Shown in pieces: positions 59,376 to 64,000 of a stretch of DNA of 64,000 nt; the first letter of the stretch is position 1, and every line of letters starts with the position of its first letter. Made by a program: the position numbers and the translations under genes. The notes under the pieces were generated by a model. The model worked only from the letters and a program-made list of their open reading frames with translations. It did not search any database and was not told the origin of the DNA. The DNA comes from Streptomyces sp. HUAS MG91 (lineage in GTDB: Bacteria; Actinomycetota; Actinomycetes; Streptomycetales; Streptomycetaceae), in NCBI RefSeq assembly GCF_040529335.1, contig NZ_CP159534.1, positions 4,774,001 to 4,838,000 of the forward strand, given 5' to 3'.

Positions 59376-60833
59376 TCAGGAGCCCGAGAAGGTGTCCCCG
59401 AACATCGGGTCGTAGCCCGAGCGCGTGATGCCGGTGGCGGGGCCGGTGAAGGTGGTCACGCCGGTCAGGGACACCCCGCCGGAGGCCCCGCGGAGCACGG
59501 TCACGGAGCCGTCGTCGCTGTTCTCGCCGCCGTTGCCCACGGACAGGTCGGCGCGGCCGTCCTTGTTGTGGTCGGCGAAGTGGAGGGCCTCGCCGAACAG
59601 GTCGAAGAACTCGTTCGAGTCCGGGACGCCCGGGGTGCCCTGGTTGAAGGACTGGGCGCCGGTCCCGGTCAGACCGGAGGCGCCGCCGCGCAGCACCCAC
59701 ACGTTGCCGGCGGCGTCGGAGATGCTGTCGGAGCCGAAGGCCTCCGACGGCGCGGCGACGGCGAGGTCCGCGTACCCGTCACCGTTGGCGTCGCCCGCGG
59801 CGAGCGCGTCGCCGAACGAGTCGCCGTACTCGTCCGCCCCCGGCACCCCGGCCGTCGCCTGGCTGAAGACGCCGGTGCGCGTGGTGTCGACGCCCGCCGC
59901 ACCGCCGTAGTACACGGTGACGGAGCCGCCCTTGGCGACCTGGCCGCCGGTGGAGTCGTCGCCGACGGCCAGATCGTCGTGGCCGTCATGGTCGAAGTCG
60001 CCCGCGGCCAGCGCCGAGGCGTTCTCCGTGCTCGCCCGCGTCTGCAGGGCGGAGGGCCCGCCCGCGGCGCCCAGGTAGACGAAGGCTCCCGTGAAGGTGC
60101 CCACCACCAGGTCGTCCGTGCCGTCGTCGTCGAAGTCGCCCGCGGTGAGCTGCACCGCGCCCTCCGGGTACCCGCCCGACCGGATGGCCGTGTCGAGGCG
60201 CAGCTTCCCGGCCGCGCCCGCGGACTTGGTGAAGCCGCCCTTGAAGATCCACACGTCCTTGCCGGTGGAGCCGACCGCCAGGTCCGCCTTCCCGTCACCG
60301 GTGAAGTCGCCGACCGCGAGGGACTGGCCGAAGCGGTCGTGGCCCGACTTGTTCGGGTCGCTGATCGTCGTACCGCCGGACAGACCGGACGCACTGCCCC
60401 ACAGGATCGTGACCGAGCCGCCGTCCTTGTCGCTGCCGACGTCCTCCAGCGGCGTGCCCACGACGAGATCGCCGTAGCCGTCGCGGTTGAGGTCCCCGTG
60501 CGCCAGCTCGGTGCCGAACCGGTCGTTCGTCTCCGACGCCCCCGGCACCCCGGACGAACTCTGCGACGTGATCTTGTGGCGGGCGGCGCTGACACCGCTC
60601 TTCGACCCGTAGTTCACGACGACGGCACCCGTCTTCGCCTTCCCGTTCGCGACCGCGCCCGGGGCGCCCGTCGCCAGGTCGTGGTAGCCGTCGCCGTTGA
60701 AGTCGTCGGCGTAACCGGACGGGGCGGCGCTCGCGGCGCCGGGCAGGACAACGAGAAGACCACCGGCCAGGGCCGTCACGGCGGCGGTGGCGCCGATGAC
60801 GAGGCTGCGTCTGGGGCGCTTGTGGCGGGACAT
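59376..60833 (-). CDS. Secreted FG-GAP/integrin-alpha-like beta-propeller protein
   Basis: A 485-residue exported protein. The signal peptide (RPRRSLVIGATAAVTALAGGLLVV) is cleaved near residue 36. Seven FG-GAP repeats carry calcium-type loops such as DDFNGDGYHDLATGAP, GDLNRDGYGDLVVGTP, GDFTGDGKADLAVGS and GDANGDGYADLAVAAP, forming a seven-bladed propeller. Probably an extracellular calcium-stabilised binding protein; no enzymatic motif is seen. The ATG at 60833 has GAAGGGAA a few bases upstream. Converges with lysS. Confidence 0.92.
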   Translation of the reverse strand: MSRHKRPRRSLVIGATAAVTALAGGLLVVLPGAASAAPSGYADDFNGDGYHDLATGAPGAVANGKAKTGAVVVNYGSKSGVSAARHKITSQSSSGVPGASETNDRFGTELAHGDLNRDGYGDLVVGTPLEDVGSDKDGGSVTILWGSASGLSGGTTISDPNKSGHDRFGQSLAVGDFTGDGKADLAVGSTGKDVWIFKGGFTKSAGAAGKLRLDTAIRSGGYPEGAVQLTAGDFDDDGTDDLVVGTFTGAFVYLGAAGGPSALQTRASTENASALAAGDFDHDGHDDLAVGDDSTGGQVAKGGSVTVYYGGAAGVDTTRTGVFSQATAGVPGADEYGDSFGDALAAGDANGDGYADLAVAAPSEAFGSDSISDAAGNVWVLRGGASGLTGTGAQSFNQGTPGVPDSNEFFDLFGEALHFADHNKDGRADLSVGNGGENSDDGSVTVLRGASGGVSLTGVTTFTGPATGITRSGYDPMFGDTFSGS

Positions 60834-60964
60834 GGGTTCCCTTCGTCGGGGCGGATCGGTGACCGGTGGGGGCGGCAGGGCCGTGGGGCAGGGCAGCACG
60901 GCCGCAGGTCAAGACACCGCGGCCGCCGAAATGGTTGCAGGCCCCATGTAAGCCTGGCGAATGA

Positions 60965-62392
60965 TTATGCGATGTGGTCGTCCACGAACTCCGCGTTCAG
61001 GCGCTTGCTGAACATCTCGTGGTAGCGGGCCAGATCGCGCTGGGAGAGCCGGCTACCGTAGGTCGCCTCCACGTTCGCCTGGAACGCGCCCGGCGTCGGC
61101 ATGCCCTCACCGTCTATCGAGTACCGGAACACCTCGTACAGGTCCTCGTCCGACGGCGCCGACGGCTGCGCCGCCCCGTCACCGAGCGGCCGCGTCCCGC
61201 CCGCCCCGGTCGGCACCGGGAACTCCGGGTCGGCCTCCGGCTGCGGCTGAGGTTCCGGCTGGGGCTGGGGCTGCGGTTGCGGCTGTGCCACGGGGGCGGG
61301 CTCCGGCGCCCGCTGGTGCGGCACCGGCACCGGGACCTGCTGCGGCTGCTGCTGCGGCGCCTCCGGAGGCACGAAGTTCGGGTCGTAGTCGCCGTTGTAC
61401 TCGACCTGCCGCGGCTGCGCGAACCACTGGCTCGGCACCTGCGCCCCGGACTCCGCCTCGGGGCCGGCCGGGTGCGGCTGTTCCTGCGACTGTTCCTGGA
61501 GCTGCTGCTGCGGGGCCTGCTGTGGGGCCTGGGCCTGCTGGGGGTGCTGAGCCGACTGGGCCTGCTGGTTCTGCTGCGCCTGCTGGGGATGCTCCTGCGC
61601 CCGCTCCTCCTGCGCCTGCTCCCGCTGTTGCGGAACCGGGCGCTCCAGCACGGGGAGTTCCTGCCGGGAGCGGACCTCGGGCTGCGGCGGCAGCAGCTGA
61701 GGCTCGATACCGGCCGCCGCGAGCCCCGCCGGAGCGGTCTCCGCCAGCGGCACCCCGTACCGCGCGAGCCGCAGCGGCATCAGCGACTCCACCGGAGCCT
61801 TGCGCCGCCACGCCCGCCCGAACCGGGAGCGCAGCCGCGCCTGGTACACCAGCCGCTCCTGCTCCAGCTTGATGACGGCCTCGTACGAACGCAGCTCCCA
61901 CAGCTTCATCCGGCGCCACAGCAGAAATGTGGGCAGCGGCGACAGCAGCCACCGCGTGATCCGCACGCCCTCCATGTGCTTGTCCGCGGTGATGTCCGCG
62001 ATCCGGCCGATGGCGTGCCGGGCCGCCTCCACCGACACCACGAACAGGATCGGGATGACCGCGTGCATGCCGACGCCCAGCGGATCGGGCCAGGCCGCCG
62101 CGCCGTTGAACGCGATCGTCGCCGCCGTCAGCAGCCACGCCGTCTGCCGCAGGAGCGGGAAGGGGATACGGATCCAGGTCAGGAGCAGGTCCAGCGCGAG
62201 CAGCACACAGATGCCCGCGTCGATGCCGATCGGGAAGACGTAGGAGAAGTTCCCGAAGCCCTTCTCGATCGCCAGCTCGCGCACGGCCGCGTAGGAACCG
62301 GCGAAACCGATGCCCGCGATGACCATCGCCCCGGCGATGACCACGCCCGCGAGTATCCGGTGCGTCCGTGTCAGCTTCAGTGGCCCGGCCAC
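60965..62392 (-). CDS. DUF2637 (SpdB-like) membrane protein with Pro/Gln-rich tail
   Basis: A 475-residue protein. The N-terminal third is membrane-embedded with four helices at about 12-34, 52-74, 82-100 and 107-121. DUF2637 elements include FPIGIDAGICVLLALDLLL. A basic cytoplasmic segment (RRMKLWELRSYEAVIKLEQERLVYQARLRSRFGRAWRRK) is followed by about 200 residues rich in Pro, Gln and Glu and a small C-terminal folded segment (YEVFRYSIDGEGMPTPGAFQANVEATYG) like a DNA-transfer helix bundle. Related to Spd proteins of plasmid spread, but chromosomal copies are common. GTG start behind GGGAGGGG. Confidence 0.85.
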   Translation of the reverse strand: MAGPLKLTRTHRILAGVVIAGAMVIAGIGFAGSYAAVRELAIEKGFGNFSYVFPIGIDAGICVLLALDLLLTWIRIPFPLLRQTAWLLTAATIAFNGAAAWPDPLGVGMHAVIPILFVVSVEAARHAIGRIADITADKHMEGVRITRWLLSPLPTFLLWRRMKLWELRSYEAVIKLEQERLVYQARLRSRFGRAWRRKAPVESLMPLRLARYGVPLAETAPAGLAAAGIEPQLLPPQPEVRSRQELPVLERPVPQQREQAQEERAQEHPQQAQQNQQAQSAQHPQQAQAPQQAPQQQLQEQSQEQPHPAGPEAESGAQVPSQWFAQPRQVEYNGDYDPNFVPPEAPQQQPQQVPVPVPHQRAPEPAPVAQPQPQPQPQPEPQPQPEADPEFPVPTGAGGTRPLGDGAAQPSAPSDEDLYEVFRYSIDGEGMPTPGAFQANVEATYGSRLSQRDLARYHEMFSKRLNAEFVDDHIA

Positions 62393-62534
62393 TTCGGTTC
62401 CCCTCCCAGTTCGGCATGTTGCGCCCACAGACTGGCACATGTGTGCGGTGCGCTGTGGGCCGGTACGCCGGGAGCCCGGCTCCCAAAAGGGGCCGGGCTC
62501 CTCAAACCGCAGGCAAATGCCGGGTGGCCGGCGG

Positions 62535-63452
62535 CTACTTGTCCTTGCCGGAGGCCGACGGCGAGGCCGACTCGGACGGCGACTTCGACGACTTCGAGGA
62601 GTCGGAGCCGGACTTGTCACCGGACTTCTCACCCGACTTGTCGTCGGACTTCTGCGACGGCGACTTCGACGCGTCGGCCGACTTCGACGCGGACGCCGAC
62701 GGGGAGGCGCTCTTGCCCGACACGGTGTCCTTCACCGAGGCCACCACCTCGCGGGCCGCCTTCTCGGCGTCCTTCGACAGCTCGTCCGCGTCCGGCGTCT
62801 TCTCGCCCGCGAGCCCCGAACCGTTGTAGTTCACCGTGACGACCACGTTGTCGATGCGCGAGACGACCGTCTGCTGCTTCGAGGTGACGTCCTTCTTCTT
62901 CGCCTTGTACGTGCTGTCGGAGCGCACCAGCGTCGCCTCGTCGCCCGTCCCGGCGACCTCGGACGTCTTCATCTTCTTCGCGCTCTCGTCCGACTGCGCG
63001 TCCTTGACCTGCTTCGCGTAGTACGCGGACGCCAGGTCGTCGCCGCTGCCCCGGTTCACGTCCGAGTCGAAGCGGAGCATGGACACGTTCAGCCAGCGGT
63101 ACTGGGAGCCCTTCACGCCGTTGCTGTCCAGGCTCGCCCAGGAGCAGCTGGCCCGCGTCGACTCGTCGTCCGACGCCCCGGACTTGCTCTTGCCCTTCGG
63201 CGCGAGGTCGTCCAGCGTCTTCTTCGACAGGGTGTCGCACGCCTTCGGCAGCGACTTGTACGTCGCGGCCCGGACCTTCTTCGCCGCCTCCCCCGCGGTG
63301 GACGCGGACGCCTTCGCCCCCGAGGACGCCGTGTCCTTGGCGCTCGCGTCGTCGGAACCCGAGTCGGACGAGCAGCCGGCGACGACGAGGACCACCGGCA
63401 CGGCGGCGGCGCAGGCGAGTATGCGGGTGAGTCGCTTGGTCGGACGGTGCAT
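62535..63452 (-). CDS. DUF3558-like lipoprotein
   Basis: A 305-residue exported lipoprotein: RLTRILACAAAVPVVLVVAGCSS with the lipidated cysteine at 27. A DUF3558-type domain (about 60-230) has KACDTLSKKTLDDLAPKGK, ASCSWASLDSNGVKGSQYRWLNVSMLRFDSD and VVSRIDNVVVTVNYNGSG. The last 60 residues are a Lys/Ser/Asp-rich repeat tail. The family is typical of actinomycete envelopes, function unknown. A related lipoprotein gene lies immediately upstream on the same strand. Confidence 0.86.
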   Translation of the reverse strand: MHRPTKRLTRILACAAAVPVVLVVAGCSSDSGSDDASAKDTASSGAKASASTAGEAAKKVRAATYKSLPKACDTLSKKTLDDLAPKGKSKSGASDDESTRASCSWASLDSNGVKGSQYRWLNVSMLRFDSDVNRGSGDDLASAYYAKQVKDAQSDESAKKMKTSEVAGTGDEATLVRSDSTYKAKKKDVTSKQQTVVSRIDNVVVTVNYNGSGLAGEKTPDADELSKDAEKAAREVVASVKDTVSGKSASPSASASKSADASKSPSQKSDDKSGEKSGDKSGSDSSKSSKSPSESASPSASGKDK

Positions 63453-63613
63453 GGTTCCTTCACTGGGACGCGGACAGAGGCACGGACCGGACACGCGACC
63501 ACCGGCCAACCTTCAACCGGTCTTCACGAACCCGGGTCCGATGGGCCACCGTACGCGCTGTCCGACCCGCACGCCTCGCCTTCCCCGGACCCGCCCCGGC
63601 AGTCCCGGCGGCC

Positions 63614-64000
63614 CTACTCGCCGAACTTTCCGACCAGCTTCCGCGCCAGTTCCTGCGTCCTGTCCTGCATTTCCTTGCTGTCCGGCGCGTCGCCGGCGGC
63701 CGTCGGCTGGGCCTCGTACGCGATGGTCACCACGACGTTCGACGTGCGGAACACCACAGTCACGGTCCGGGTCGGCGACGCCGTCGACCCCGCCTGTACG
63801 TCGTTGAGGAACGCCTGGTCACCGAGGCCTTCGAGCAGGCGCGGCTGGAGATCGGTCGGCGACGCGGAATCGGACGCGGAGCCCGAACCGGCCGATTTCG
63901 GCGAACCGGACTCCTCGGATGGATCGGACGACTTGCCGGCGGACTTCCCGGACGACTTGCCGGACAGCCCCGACTTCGACGACGCGGAGGCCGAGGGGGG
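63614..64000 (-). CDS. Second DUF3558-like lipoprotein, C-terminal part (cut by window edge)
   Basis: The last 128 codons of a gene running in from the right edge. The translation begins with a Ser/Gly/Lys linker (SGLSGKSSGKSAGKSSDPSE), then TDLQPRLLEGLGDQAFLNDVQAG, RTVTVVFRTSNVVVTIAYEAQP, and ends RKLVGKFGE. The strand order resembles the end of the neighbouring DUF3558 protein, so the two are probably paralogues in tandem. The signal peptide and start lie outside the window. Confidence 0.78.
   Translation of the reverse strand, partial: PPSASASSKSGLSGKSSGKSAGKSSDPSEESGSPKSAGSGSASDSASPTDLQPRLLEGLGDQAFLNDVQAGSTASPTRTVTVVFRTSNVVVTIAYEAQPTAAGDAPDSKEMQDRTQELARKLVGKFGE

Noticed and set aside
55339..59700. 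Minus-strand open frame of 1453 codons over FN3 and lysS
   Set aside because: Only 55339-57339 shows signal peptide, PA14 and FN3 features; the rest is antisense to lysS.
60974..62839. Leu/Arg-rich plus-strand open frame over the DUF2637 gene
   Set aside because: Complement of the Pro/Gln repeat tail; the sense strand has membrane helices and a ribosome site.

Overview
The window looks like chromosomal DNA of a Streptomyces species or a close relative. G+C is very high, third codon positions are strongly G/C, GTG starts are common, and the gene set is typical: an NsdA-like TPR regulator, DUF2637, DUF3558 and DUF4232 proteins, an F420-type nitroreductase, a class I lysyl-tRNA synthetase, and a sigma/anti-sigma pair whose anti-sigma factor carries a maleylpyruvate-isomerase-like domain. 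I see no tRNA, rRNA, CRISPR array, transposase or replication origin.

Layout. 0-11 kb: ABC transporter genes, a primase-like protein divergent from an NsdA-like regulator, a Pro/Gln-rich membrane protein, a branched-chain-type substrate-binding lipoprotein, purU, a sigma/anti-sigma pair, a STAS protein and an EF-hand protein. 11-50 kb: a long patchwork of CoA-thioester catabolism. It contains two AMP-forming CoA ligases (one FadD3-like), an ADP-forming acyl-CoA synthetase, four acyl-CoA dehydrogenases (two forming an adjacent pair), an amidohydrolase, a cyclase-family hydrolase, an SDR, a zinc alcohol dehydrogenase, two enoyl-CoA hydratases, two Ltp2-like thiolase-fold proteins, two zinc-ribbon OB-fold (DUF35) proteins, an HsaB-like flavin reductase, DoxX and an F420-type reductase. 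Transporters, flavoenzymes, VOC proteins, pdxH and a Ser/Thr kinase with a PQQ-type propeller are interspersed. 50-64 kb: a small P-loop kinase, lipoproteins, an XRE-HTH membrane protein, argS, an FN3 secreted protein, lysS, an FG-GAP protein, DUF2637 and two DUF3558-like lipoproteins, the last cut by the window edge.

The main finding is regulatory. A 15-bp palindrome, CTGAC-N5-GTCAG with small variations, occurs at least 12 times between about 13.0 and 48.8 kb. Every copy is in a promoter region of a CoA-catabolism gene or an associated gene. A near-match overlaps the start codon of the only TetR-type gene in the window (41476-42123). The simplest reading is one local TetR-type repressor controlling a dispersed catabolic regulon of about eleven transcription units. 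Several members resemble parts of mycobacterial steroid degradation (FadD3, HsaB, Ltp2 plus DUF35, heteromeric FadE), but the hallmark ring-opening enzymes are absent here, so the substrate is open.

A second pattern is a dispersed repeat with core GCGCAGTTCCCCGCGCCCCT, present about ten times next to gene 3' ends. In three places it forms a long imperfect inverted repeat; two of these are 86-bp modules about 97% identical. One copy supplies the last codons and the stop of an MFS gene. A 5'-truncated, internally deleted DUF234-type ATPase pseudogene lies at 34.3-35.0 kb.
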